Shown here piece by piece: positions 21,219-30,648 of a stretch of 39,237 nt of DNA; position 1 is the first letter of the stretch, and every line of letters starts with the position of its first letter. Source of the DNA: Anaerolineales bacterium (lineage in GTDB: Bacteria > Chloroflexota > Anaerolineae > Anaerolineales > Villigracilaceae). The translations under genes were made by a program, and so were the position numbers. The notes under the pieces are model-generated. The model was not told the origin of the DNA. It did not search any database and saw nothing but the letters and a program-made list of their open reading frames with translations. The stretch is taken from NCBI GenBank assembly GCA_017882145.1, contig JADGQB010000007.1, forward strand, positions 1-39,237, in the 5' to 3' direction.

Positions 21219-22112
21219 ATGATATATCAAAAGCTGCCTGATTCAGAGAAAGTAACTCAAGTTTTACCTGAAGGGAAACAGTTACCGCTTGAGGGACTGT
21301 ATCTTGGCCAAAGATTGGCCGCGAAGTCCGCAAAAATCGGGAGATCCCTGGTGATCACCGATTTCTTAACTGACAGGAATGGGGTTATTGCCAAAGCGGA
21401 CGAACATCATCATTTTCAGGTTCCTGTTGAATTAAAAAACGCTTCCGATTGGAGGCTTTCCCAAGAGTTAATGGCCCAAGCGGATATCATTATCAGCGGA
21501 GGGTCTTATATCAAACGAGTTTCAGTTCCCGGTAACCATGCTGAAGACATCCTCTATCAATTTGAACCGGGGGGAGAATTTGAAAAATTAGGGAAATGGA
21601 GACTGGAAGCGGGCTACAAAAAAAGAAGTCCGGACTTGGCCATCGTAACCCGCAGCCTGGATTTTAAGATTCCCGAAGAAGTGCTGAGAATGGACCGAAG
21701 AATTGTTATCTTTACTATTTATGGAATTGCCAATTCTGCCAAGGCCAAGGCATTAACAACTTCGGGAACGGTTGTGATCGGTGCCGGCGATGAAGGGATT
21801 GATGGTAACCGGTTAATCGATACCCTTAGTAATGGAATGGGCTATCGCGTCATCATGATGGCAACCGGGCCAAGTGTGCTTGAACTTTTACTCGAAGCAA
21901 ATCGCCTGGATCTATTTTATGTGACTGAGGCTCAACGTGAAATCTCATTTGATGATTCCTCCACTGTGAAGACAATTTTACCGAACGGTGAAAAAGTTAA
22001 TGAGCTCAAAGAGTTTCTTATTACCCATCGGTATATCCAAGAAAATGTATTTACGGAAGATGGCTCACGCATATCCCAGTTTTTTATCAGGTATGACAAA
22101 AAGGGCATCTAG
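21219..22112 (+). CDS. RibD C-terminal / dihydrofolate-reductase-like reductase
   Basis: IITDFLTDRNGVIAKAD, MAQADIIISGGSYIKR, GPSVLELLLEANRLDLFYVTEAQ resemble the RibD_C fold; no deaminase domain. Confidence 0.65.
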   Translation: MIYQKLPDSEKVTQVLPEGKQLPLEGLYLGQRLAAKSAKIGRSLVITDFLTDRNGVIAKADEHHHFQVPVELKNASDWRLSQELMAQADIIISGGSYIKRVSVPGNHAEDILYQFEPGGEFEKLGKWRLEAGYKKRSPDLAIVTRSLDFKIPEEVLRMDRRIVIFTIYGIANSAKAKALTTSGTVVIGAGDEGIDGNRLIDTLSNGMGYRVIMMATGPSVLELLLEANRLDLFYVTEAQREISFDDSSTVKTILPNGEKVNELKEFLITHRYIQENVFTEDGSRISQFFIRYDKKGI

Positions 22113-22220
22113 GCCGGCCGCTAATGAAACAATTCCTGAATCAATCTCCAGACTATGCCACCTTCGTAGGTCAGTCTGGTTGAATAAGATAACTGCAAGA
22201 GATTGCAAGGAGATTACAGA

Positions 22221-25070
22221 ATGAATAAAAACCCTTTATTGGACCTTGAGAGCTTTGGACAGAGCATCTGGCTCGATTTCCTGCGCCGCAATGCCCTGGA
22301 TAATGGAGAACTTCAACAGTACATAGACCAGGATGGAGCCAGCGGCCTGACATCGAATCCTTCCATTTTTGAAAAGGCCATCGCGGGCAGCCATGACTAT
22401 GATCAGGCGATCCGTGCCTTGTCTTTGGAGGGCAAAAGTATCCAGGAAATCTACCAGGCGCTGACTGTGGAAGATATTCAACGCGCCGCCGATCTCTTTC
22501 GCCCCAGATACGACCGGCTGGAAGGGCGGGACGGGTTTGTGAGCCTGGAAGTTTCGCCTCAACTGGCGCAGGATACCGCCGGAACGATTTCAGAAGCGCG
22601 CCGCTTATGGGAAGCAGTCGACCGCCCCAATCTGTTCATCAAGGTACCTGCCACCCGGGCGGGCCTGCCGGCCATCCAGCAATTGATTGGGGAAGGGATA
22701 AATGTCAACATCACTTTGCTCTTCGGGTTGCCGCGTTACCGGGAGGTGGCGGAGGCCTACCTGCTCGGGCTGGAAACGCTGGCGGCACGCGGCCGGCCCT
22801 TGGACAGGATCGCTTCGGTAGCGAGTTTCTTCCTGAGCCGGATTGATGTCCTGGTCGACCCCATCCTGGAGAAATTAATGCTTCCGGGAGGGTCCGTCGC
22901 AGAGAAAGCAGCTGACCTGCATGGGGAGGTGGCAATTGCCAGTGCCAGGGTGGCTTATCAGATCTACAAGGAAATCTTTGCAAGCGAGCGTTACCAAAAG
23001 CTCTCCCGCCAGGGTGCCCGTACCCAGCGGCTGCTGTGGGCCAGCACAGGTACCAAGAACCCGGAATACAGCGACGTAAAGTACATTGATACGTTGATCG
23101 GCCGGGACACCATTAACACTATTCCGCTCGAGACCCTGACCGCATACCGGGAGCATGGCAAGCCGGCTGCGCGTTTGGAAGAGGGTACGCAGGAGGCCCG
23201 GCATGTACTGGATGGTTTACTCCAGGCCGGGATTGACCTGGACGCAATCACACAGCAACTGGAAGATGAAGGTGTGAAGAAATTCAGCCAGGCCTTCGAG
23301 CAATTAATGGCTGCATTGCATGAAAAACAAACCGTCTCCTTTCAAGAGCCGCTGGACCGGCAGGTTTTCGGATTGGGAAACTATCAAAAAGCTTTTCATG
23401 AGCAGATTGCCAAGCTCGAAGCGACGCATTTCAGTACCCGTTTGTGGCGGAAGGATCCGGCCCTCTGGAAAAGTGATCCAAAAGAGCAGGATGAGATCCG
23501 TAATAGCCTGGGATGGCTGCATGTAGCCGAAAAAATGGAAGAAAACTTGAGGGAGATCAGTACATTCAAGGATGAGATTCTTAAAGACGGCTTTCGGCAC
23601 GTCGTGCTGATGGGTATGGGCGGCAGCAGCCTGACTCCACTGGTCTTTGAACGCACATTTCCACCGGATCCGCAAGCGTTGCCCCTGACAGTTTTGGATT
23701 CCACCGACCCTGCCACCATCCTGAAAGTTGGACGAGCGCTGCCCATCCAGGATACCCTGTTCATTGTCGCAAGCAAATCTGGCACCACCGCTGAACCGTT
23801 GGCTTTTGCAGAGTATTTCTACCAGAAGGTGAAGAAGATCAAGGGCGAGCGCGCCGGTGAGAACTTCTGCGTGATCACGGACCCGGGCACCCCATTGGTG
23901 AAAATGGCCCGCGAGCGGTCTTACCGTAAAACTTTCCTTAACTTTGCCGATATTGGCGGTCGATACTCCGCCCTTTCGTATTTCGGCCTGGTCCCGGCTG
24001 CCTTGATGGGGGTGAACGTTAGCGAACTGCTGGCGCGTGCCCTGCGTATGCGGCACGCCTGTGACTCATTCGTTCCAACCCGGGAAAACCCGGGATTGAT
24101 GCTCGGCGCTGCGTTGGGCGAACTGGCCTTGAACCATAAGCGCAACAAAGTGACTTTCCTTGTTCCCAAAACGATCGCCTCCCTGGGGATATGGCTGGAG
24201 CAGCTCCTGGCCGAAAGCACCGGGAAAGAAGGCAAAGGGCTCCTACCGGTGGCCGGGGAACCGGTTGGTGAGCCGGAAGTCTATCGAAATGACCGGGTCT
24301 TCATCTACATCCGCATGAAGGATACGACAGATAAAAACTTGCAGACCAGTGTATCCCTTCTTCGTGAAGCCGGCCAACCTGTGATCACCATCTTTTTGGA
24401 TGATCTTCTGGATCTGGGTCAGGAATTCTTCCGTTGGGAGATTGCCACCGCCACCGCCGGTGCGATCCTGGGCATCAATGCATTCAACCAACCCAATGTC
24501 CAGGAAAGCAAGGACAACACGAACCGCCTTCTGGCCATGGTGCGTGCTGAAGGTAAATTGCCCGAAGAAAAACCATCGCTGGTCAAACGTCCCCTGAGAA
24601 TCTATTTCAAGGAATCCGCCTCCACCGTTCCGGCAACGCTGAGACAGTTTCTGGCCAAGGTCCGCCCGGGAGACTACCTGGCATTGATGGCGTATATTGC
24701 CGAGAACCCGGTCAATCAGCGGGCATTGCAGGATATCCGCCGCATGTTGCAGGAACGCCTGCACCTAATTACCACTCTGGGCTATGGCCCGCGCTTCCTG
24801 CATTCCACCGGACAGTTCCATAAAGGCGGCCCAAACAAGGGTCTGTTTTTGCAATTGACTGCCGGAGATGCCCGGGATCTCCCGATCCCTGGCGCACCCT
24901 ATACTTTTGGAGAATTCAAACGCGCCCAGGCGCTGGGGGACTTGGAGGCGTTGCAGAAGCATAGGCGGCGGGTCGGGCATATAGATCTTGGACCGGATAT
25001 TACCCTGGGGTTGGCAGCCTTGAGAAAAGCCCTGGAGTCTGCTTTGAAATCCGTGCAGGTGAAGCCATGA
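22221..25070 (+). CDS. tal-pgi: Bifunctional transaldolase / glucose-6-phosphate isomerase fusion
   Basis: N-term SIWLDFLRR...GASGLTSNPSIFEKAI...NLFIKVPATRAGLPAIQQLIGEGINVNITLLF; C-term VVLMGMGGSSLTPLVFE...VASKSGTTAEPLAF...; ATG 22221. Confidence 0.94.
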   Translation: MNKNPLLDLESFGQSIWLDFLRRNALDNGELQQYIDQDGASGLTSNPSIFEKAIAGSHDYDQAIRALSLEGKSIQEIYQALTVEDIQRAADLFRPRYDRLEGRDGFVSLEVSPQLAQDTAGTISEARRLWEAVDRPNLFIKVPATRAGLPAIQQLIGEGINVNITLLFGLPRYREVAEAYLLGLETLAARGRPLDRIASVASFFLSRIDVLVDPILEKLMLPGGSVAEKAADLHGEVAIASARVAYQIYKEIFASERYQKLSRQGARTQRLLWASTGTKNPEYSDVKYIDTLIGRDTINTIPLETLTAYREHGKPAARLEEGTQEARHVLDGLLQAGIDLDAITQQLEDEGVKKFSQAFEQLMAALHEKQTVSFQEPLDRQVFGLGNYQKAFHEQIAKLEATHFSTRLWRKDPALWKSDPKEQDEIRNSLGWLHVAEKMEENLREISTFKDEILKDGFRHVVLMGMGGSSLTPLVFERTFPPDPQALPLTVLDSTDPATILKVGRALPIQDTLFIVASKSGTTAEPLAFAEYFYQKVKKIKGERAGENFCVITDPGTPLVKMARERSYRKTFLNFADIGGRYSALSYFGLVPAALMGVNVSELLARALRMRHACDSFVPTRENPGLMLGAALGELALNHKRNKVTFLVPKTIASLGIWLEQLLAESTGKEGKGLLPVAGEPVGEPEVYRNDRVFIYIRMKDTTDKNLQTSVSLLREAGQPVITIFLDDLLDLGQEFFRWEIATATAGAILGINAFNQPNVQESKDNTNRLLAMVRAEGKLPEEKPSLVKRPLRIYFKESASTVPATLRQFLAKVRPGDYLALMAYIAENPVNQRALQDIRRMLQERLHLITTLGYGPRFLHSTGQFHKGGPNKGLFLQLTAGDARDLPIPGAPYTFGEFKRAQALGDLEALQKHRRRVGHIDLGPDITLGLAALRKALESALKSVQVKP

Positions 25071-25693
25071 GCTCAGCCTCCCCGATCACAACTTTATTCC
25101 TGGATATCGGTGGGGTCTTGCTTACAAATGGTTGGGACCACCATGAACGGACGCTTGCTGCTGAAAAATTCAATCTGGACTATGACGAGATGAACGAGCG
25201 CCATCACCTCACCTTTGACACGTACGAAGAGGGCAAGCTCAGCCTGGACGAGTATTTGGACCGGGTCGTCTTTTACCAGGCGCGCACGTTCTCAAAGGAG
25301 GAATTCAAAGCATTCATGTTTGCCCAATCCCGGCCTTTCCCGGAGATGATCGAACTGGTGGGCAAGCTGAAGAATCAATATTGTCTACAGGTCGCAGCTG
25401 TCAGCAATGAAGGACGCGAGCTTACGGTCTACCGCGTCCAGCAATTTAGACTGGGCACTTTCATTGACTTCTTTATCTCATCCTGCTTTGTTCACTACCG
25501 CAAGCCGGATGCCGACCTTTACCATATTGCTCTTGACATTGCACAAGTGAATCCTGAACAAGTGGTCTATATTGATGATCGGGCCATGTTTGTCGAGGTG
25601 GCCCAGGGGCTGGGGATAAAAGGCATTCTCCATACAGGTTACCCCGCAACACGAAAGGCCCTTGAGGGTCTGGGACTTTTGCTGGCGAGCTGA
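25067..25693 (+). CDS. HAD-superfamily hydrolase
   Basis: LFLDIGGVLLTNG, AAVSNEGRE, RKPDADLYHIAL, VVYIDDRAMFVEVAQGLG; ATGA overlap with tal-pgi. Confidence 0.85.
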   Translation: MSSASPITTLFLDIGGVLLTNGWDHHERTLAAEKFNLDYDEMNERHHLTFDTYEEGKLSLDEYLDRVVFYQARTFSKEEFKAFMFAQSRPFPEMIELVGKLKNQYCLQVAAVSNEGRELTVYRVQQFRLGTFIDFFISSCFVHYRKPDADLYHIALDIAQVNPEQVVYIDDRAMFVEVAQGLGIKGILHTGYPATRKALEGLGLLLAS

Positions 25694-25729
25694 TAGTCCG
25701 GGTGATATTCAGGATAAGGAGCGACTCAC

Positions 25730-27235
25730 ATGACAACTTCTGTGGAACCGACCATTCTCGTAATCTTTGGCGGTATGGGTGACCTGACATGGCGCAAGCT
25801 GGCTCCGGCTATCTTCAATCTATTGCTTGACAAGGTATTGCCTGAGCGTTTTGCTGTGATTGGATTGGATATCAAGGTCGGCAGCCCGGATGAATTCCGA
25901 CTGCGCTTGCGGGATGGCGTGAATGGCTTCTGTGAATGTGGGAAGATTGACGAGAAAATCTGGAACAGGTTTTCCGCTAATCTTACGTATATATCAGGTG
26001 ACTTTGCCGATCCGGCTACCTACGCAACATTGAGCGCTCAGCTTAAGGCCCGGGAAAAAGAGTGGAAGCTTCCGGCCAATCATATTTATTATCTGGCTAC
26101 CCCACCAGGGATCGTCGGAACCATTGTTGAAGGGCTCGGCAAGGCTGGCCTGGCTCTGGACAGACAACGCGTCCGGATTGTTGTAGAGAAACCTTTTGGC
26201 CAGGATCTGCCTTCGGCAATTGCCCTGAATGGCGTGCTCACGGCGGTTTTTGATGAATCCCAAATCTACCGGATCGATCATTATCTGGGCAAGGAAACCG
26301 TTCAAAACATACTTGCCTTTCGCTTTGCCAATGCGCTCTTCGAACCGATCTGGAACCGTCGTTACATCGACCATGTGCAAATTACGGTTGCGGAACAGGT
26401 GGGCGTGGAGCACAGAGGCGCGTATTACGAGCACGCCGGGGCTTTGCGCGACATGATCCAGAACCACCTGATGCAAATCCTGACCCTGATCGCTATGGAA
26501 CCAATGGTCTCCTTTGACGCAGATGAAATTCGCAATAAGAAAGTGGACGTACTAAAGGCCATCCGTCCGACTTCCAAGGAGCAGGTTCAGGAGCTGGCCG
26601 TGCGCGGCCAATATGGGGCAGGCCGGATGGCAGGGAAAAAGGTGCCCGCTTATCGCAGCGAGCCGGGCGTCAAAAGCGATTCGTCCGCCGAAACATTTGC
26701 GGCGATCAAGTTATATGTAGACAATTGGCGCTGGCAGGATGTCCCGTTTTATCTGCGGACAGGTAAACGGCTAAAGACGCAGGCTTCCGAAGTGACGATC
26801 CAATTCCGGCCTGTTCCACACCAATCATTTCCAAAAACGGCCACATCTGGCTGGCAGCCCAACCTCCTGACCATTCATATCCAGCCCCAGGAAGGGATCG
26901 TATTAAGCTTTCAAGCCAAGCAGCCTGGTCCAACCCTGCACCTGAGTCCCGTGGATATGCACTTTTCCTATCAGGAAGCCTTTAAATCAAAGTCGCCTCA
27001 GGCATATGAAACCTTGCTGGCGGATGTGATGCTGGGAGATGCAACCCTCTTCATGCGCGCAGATCAGGTTGAAGCTTCGTGGTCAGCCCTCACACCGATC
27101 TTGAATGCCTGGGCGGATCTCAAGCCGGTTAACTTCCCCAATTATCCGTCCGGTAGCCGGGGCCCGGAAGCCGCGAATGCGCTGATTGCAAAGGATGGCC
27201 GGAGCTGGTTTGAGCCCATCCTCAGAGAAGATTAG
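25730..27235 (+). CDS. zwf: Glucose-6-phosphate 1-dehydrogenase
   Basis: [55 protein letters not shown]. Confidence 0.95.
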   Translation: MTTSVEPTILVIFGGMGDLTWRKLAPAIFNLLLDKVLPERFAVIGLDIKVGSPDEFRLRLRDGVNGFCECGKIDEKIWNRFSANLTYISGDFADPATYATLSAQLKAREKEWKLPANHIYYLATPPGIVGTIVEGLGKAGLALDRQRVRIVVEKPFGQDLPSAIALNGVLTAVFDESQIYRIDHYLGKETVQNILAFRFANALFEPIWNRRYIDHVQITVAEQVGVEHRGAYYEHAGALRDMIQNHLMQILTLIAMEPMVSFDADEIRNKKVDVLKAIRPTSKEQVQELAVRGQYGAGRMAGKKVPAYRSEPGVKSDSSAETFAAIKLYVDNWRWQDVPFYLRTGKRLKTQASEVTIQFRPVPHQSFPKTATSGWQPNLLTIHIQPQEGIVLSFQAKQPGPTLHLSPVDMHFSYQEAFKSKSPQAYETLLADVMLGDATLFMRADQVEASWSALTPILNAWADLKPVNFPNYPSGSRGPEAANALIAKDGRSWFEPILRED

Positions 27236-27254
27236 GAAGATGATTAATTCGATA

Positions 27255-27329
27255 GCCCCTCCCCCAACAGGGGGAGGAGAACACTCCCCGGCGGGTGGAT
27301 GCGACTGCGGTAGTTCCGTCGTATGATGA
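27255..27329 (+). repeat. Intergenic double-hairpin repeat, copy C (second hairpin degenerated)
   Basis: CCTCCCCCaacaGGGGGAGG perfect hairpin, AACACTCCCCGGCgggtggatgcg conserved, right arm lost, tail TATGATGA. Confidence 0.75.
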
Positions 27330-27413
27330 ATACATAACTGGTCCTTTGGTTTGACCCAACCGGGTAACGTATTCTAGGGATCCGGATAATTTGATTTGGT
27401 ATGGAGGTGCAAA

Positions 27414-28043
27414 GTGGATATTCCTTTAAATGCTCAGGTTGAATGTACGGACGGTGTCTGTGGTCGTTCAGAGTACGTACTGATAAACCCCGTGATCGAC
27501 CAGGTGACCCATTTGGTAGTGAAAGAAGATTCGTCTCCCAACACAGAGTATATCGTGCCGGTGGATTCTATGGCTGAAACGGTCGCCGGAACGATCCACT
27601 TGCGCTGCACCAAGGCAGAATTGGAAAAGATGGATCCGTTCATAAAAACGACATTCATCGAAGAGAAGCTGCCTGTAATAAATCCTGGCTATGGGGCTGG
27701 TTTGGGAACATACTTCTACTTACCTTTAGTTACTCCCTTAGAAACCGTGCAAGTGCCCGTGGAGAATAAACAGGTCCCGGCGGGCGAGCTGGCTGTACGG
27801 CGCGGTACACGTGTAGAGGCAACGGATGGCTACGTTGGCAAAGTGGACGAATTCGTGGTTAATCCAGAGAGCGGCCACATTACCCATTTGGTGATGCGGG
27901 AAGGACACCTGTGGGGAAAGAAAGATGTGATCATTCCCCTTTCCGCGATGGGCGATACGCATGCGGATACCGTATTTCTGAAGGTCGATAAGCATCAGAT
28001 CGAGTCCCTGCCGACCTTCCCTCTGCACAGGCGCTGGTCCTGA
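27414..28043 (+). CDS. Two-PRC-barrel domain protein
   Basis: Repeated 'EC/EATDG..G.V..FVINP....ITHLVV.E' units; GTG 27414 with GGAGG. Confidence 0.8.
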   Translation: MDIPLNAQVECTDGVCGRSEYVLINPVIDQVTHLVVKEDSSPNTEYIVPVDSMAETVAGTIHLRCTKAELEKMDPFIKTTFIEEKLPVINPGYGAGLGTYFYLPLVTPLETVQVPVENKQVPAGELAVRRGTRVEATDGYVGKVDEFVVNPESGHITHLVMREGHLWGKKDVIIPLSAMGDTHADTVFLKVDKHQIESLPTFPLHRRWS

Positions 28044-28071
28044 GGTTTTTGATTGATGGAGGATTTTTATT

Positions 28072-28377
28072 ATGCCTAGTTTTGGATCACCGTTTTCTGG
28101 TTTTGCGTCCGAGCACAAACTGACCAAAGAAGAATTGGTCCGAGCCGTTCGCTTCCTCGTGGCTTCAGAGTACGAAGCTACGCAGCTATATACACAGCTT
28201 GCTGACTCGATTGACCATCCCTTTGCTCAAGCAGTGTTGAAGGATGTCGCCGACGAAGAGCGGGTCCATGCCGGACAGTTCTTAAAACTCCTCTATCACC
28301 TTGCCCCTGATGAGGAGAAACTTTACGAGAAGGGCGCCAAAGAAGATGAAGAAATCCTGAAAAAAGTGAAGAAGTAA
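28072..28377 (+). CDS. Short ferritin-like protein (encapsulated-ferritin/rubrerythrin-like)
   Basis: LTKEELVRAVRFLVASEYEATQLYTQLADSIDH..AQAVLKDVADEERVHAGQFLKLLYHLAPDEE: Glu and ExxH metal-ligand pattern. Confidence 0.75.
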   Translation: MPSFGSPFSGFASEHKLTKEELVRAVRFLVASEYEATQLYTQLADSIDHPFAQAVLKDVADEERVHAGQFLKLLYHLAPDEEKLYEKGAKEDEEILKKVKK

Positions 28378-28396
28378 CGCGCCAAGGAGAATCGAT

Positions 28397-29572
28397 ATGA
28401 CTCATTATAAATATTTAATCATCGGTGCCGGCATGACCGCAGATGCTGCAGTTAAGGGTATTCGCGAGCTGGATCCAAATGGAAGTATCGCTTTACTTGG
28501 GAATGAAAGCAATCCACCATATGACCGCCCGCTATTAACTAAAGGCCTGTGGAAGGGAAAGCCGCTTGACAGCATTTGGCGTAAGACGGAAGAACATAAA
28601 GCAGATCTATTGCTTGGACGAAAGGTTCTTTCGATCGACCCGCAAAAGAAGCAAGTACAGGATGACCACCAGGAGAGTTATACCTATCAAAAACTGCTCC
28701 TGGCAACCGGCGGAACGCCCCACAAATTGCCGTTTGGCGGAGATAATATCATTTACTTCCGTACCCTGGAGGATTATCGGAGGTTGCGGGGTATGTGTGG
28801 ACAAAACCAGCATTTTGGTGTGATCGGCGGTGGTTTTATTGGCTCAGAGATCGCTGCAGCTCTGACCATGAATGGTGAAAGAGTGACCATGCTGTTCCCC
28901 GAAGAAGGAATTGGGGCACGCGTTTACCCGCGTGAGCTTTCCCTGTATTTGAATGGTTTCTTCTGCACGAAAGGGGTGGAACTGTTGCCCGGTACGAATG
29001 TCAAAAGCCTGAAAAAAAGCAATAATTCAAATCTTCTTATTACCGACCAGGATCATCAAGTTCCGGTTGACTGTGTGATTGCCGGGATCGGGATCCTGCC
29101 GAATGTTGAGCTGGCCCAATCTGCTGGTTTAAAAACTGGAAACGGGATCGTCGTGGACGAAATGTTGCGCACCAACGAACCTGAGATTTATGCCGCAGGA
29201 GATGTGGCGGAATTTAACCAGCTTGTCCTGGGAAAACGCCTGCGGGTCGAACATGAAGACAATGACAACGAGATGGGCAAACAGGCCGGGCGAAACATGG
29301 CTGGCGCCGACGAACCCTACCATCACCTTTCCTATTTTTACTCGGATCTATTCGAACTTGGGTATGAGGCGGTTGGCGAGCTCGATCCCCGAATGGAGAC
29401 TTTTGCGGATTGGGAGGAACCCTTCAAAAAAGGGGTGATCTACTATTTGGCCAATGGGAGGGTACGGGGGGTGTTGCTATGGAATGTTTGGGATACTGTA
29501 CCGGCTGCCCGCCTCCTGATCGCCGAACCAGGTCCATTCATTGCGGCTGACCTGAAAAAACGGCTGCCCTAA
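28397..29572 (+). CDS. FAD-dependent pyridine nucleotide-disulfide oxidoreductase (AIF/ferredoxin-reductase-like)
   Basis: YLIIGAGMTADAAVKGI, LLLATGGTP, GVIGGGFIGSEIAAAL, EIYAAGDVAEF. Confidence 0.87.
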   Translation: MTHYKYLIIGAGMTADAAVKGIRELDPNGSIALLGNESNPPYDRPLLTKGLWKGKPLDSIWRKTEEHKADLLLGRKVLSIDPQKKQVQDDHQESYTYQKLLLATGGTPHKLPFGGDNIIYFRTLEDYRRLRGMCGQNQHFGVIGGGFIGSEIAAALTMNGERVTMLFPEEGIGARVYPRELSLYLNGFFCTKGVELLPGTNVKSLKKSNNSNLLITDQDHQVPVDCVIAGIGILPNVELAQSAGLKTGNGIVVDEMLRTNEPEIYAAGDVAEFNQLVLGKRLRVEHEDNDNEMGKQAGRNMAGADEPYHHLSYFYSDLFELGYEAVGELDPRMETFADWEEPFKKGVIYYLANGRVRGVLLWNVWDTVPAARLLIAEPGPFIAADLKKRLP

Positions 29573-29630
29573 GATCTGAGCCAATGGTGTCGATGATTAG
29601 CCCAATTTTTTATTATCGTAAAGAGATCCC

Positions 29631-29990
29631 ATGGATGAATTAGCGCAACTGCATTGTAGTCGCATAGAAGCGACCACACCACGGCTTAGCGAACCTGAGG
29701 CACACCAATTAATGGCAAAACTGCCTGGCTGGCAGATGCCCGAAAAAGATGGTGAACTGCGCTTGGAGAAAGTTTTCAAGTTCGAAGATTTTCGTAATGC
29801 TCTGGCTTTCACCAACCAGATCGCACAATTGGCCAATGAAGAGGACCATCATCCTTCTATTCTTACTGAATGGGGAAAAGTAACCTTTTCCTGGTGGACC
29901 CACAAAATAAAAGGTCTGCACCAGAACGACTTTATCATGGCCGCAAAAACTGAACAAATTTATGGAGGCCGGTATGCAAGCCATTCTTGA
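29631..29990 (+). CDS. Pterin-4a-carbinolamine dehydratase
   Basis: ANEEDHHPSILTEWGKVTFSWWTHKIKGLHQNDF signature. Confidence 0.88.
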   Translation: MDELAQLHCSRIEATTPRLSEPEAHQLMAKLPGWQMPEKDGELRLEKVFKFEDFRNALAFTNQIAQLANEEDHHPSILTEWGKVTFSWWTHKIKGLHQNDFIMAAKTEQIYGGRYASHS

Positions 29991-30624
29991 ATATAAAGAG
30001 GAAGAACTCAATGAAGTGGTCGATCTGATAAAACGTAAAATCCCTGAGGCGCAGAAGCGCAAATTTGAAGGTTATGCGGCCGAAATCCTTGGCGCCCTCG
30101 GTATGGAATTGAACACTCCGAGTACAGCCGATACCCCCTGTCGTTTCATTCAGGCGTTAATCGATGCCACAGAGGGGTACGACGGGGATCCAAAGTTGAT
30201 CAAAACCTTCCAGACTGAATGCCGCGGCGAACCGGACTGCCATCTGAGCCAGGTGATCGAAGGTCCAATCCGTTTCTTTTCTTTATGCGAGCATCATGCC
30301 TTCCCTTTCTTTGGCGATGCATATGTCGGTTACATCGCCCACGAGAACATCCTTGGCATCTCCAAACTGACTCGGCTCGTGCATCTATTTTCCAAACGAT
30401 TCGCGGTCCAGGAGAGGATTGGGCAGCAGGTGGCCGATACCCTTGAAGCGATGCTCCATCCACACGGCGTTGCAGTGTATCTGGAAGCGCATCATCTCTG
30501 TGTTCAGATGCGCGGGGTCAGGGAATTGGCGCCTCTGACACGCACCACGGTCTGGCGGGGATATTACGCCAATGATGCCTCCCTCCGGGATGAATTTTTT
30601 ACCAGCTGCGGTTTGAAACGATAA
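29974..30624 (+). CDS. folE: GTP cyclohydrolase I
   Basis: FFSLCEHHAFPFFGDAYVGYI, GISKLTRLVHLFSKRFAVQERI, LEAHHLCVQMRGV; ATG 29974 with GGAGG. Confidence 0.94.
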   Translation: MQAILEYKEEELNEVVDLIKRKIPEAQKRKFEGYAAEILGALGMELNTPSTADTPCRFIQALIDATEGYDGDPKLIKTFQTECRGEPDCHLSQVIEGPIRFFSLCEHHAFPFFGDAYVGYIAHENILGISKLTRLVHLFSKRFAVQERIGQQVADTLEAMLHPHGVAVYLEAHHLCVQMRGVRELAPLTRTTVWRGYYANDASLRDEFFTSCGLKR

Positions 30625-30648
30625 GCATTCACCCGGCAGGGATATAGC

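Noticed and set aside
23304-24056. Minus-strand ORF (250 aa) inside tal-pgi
   Set aside because: Antisense shadow of a well-supported gene; no family motif.
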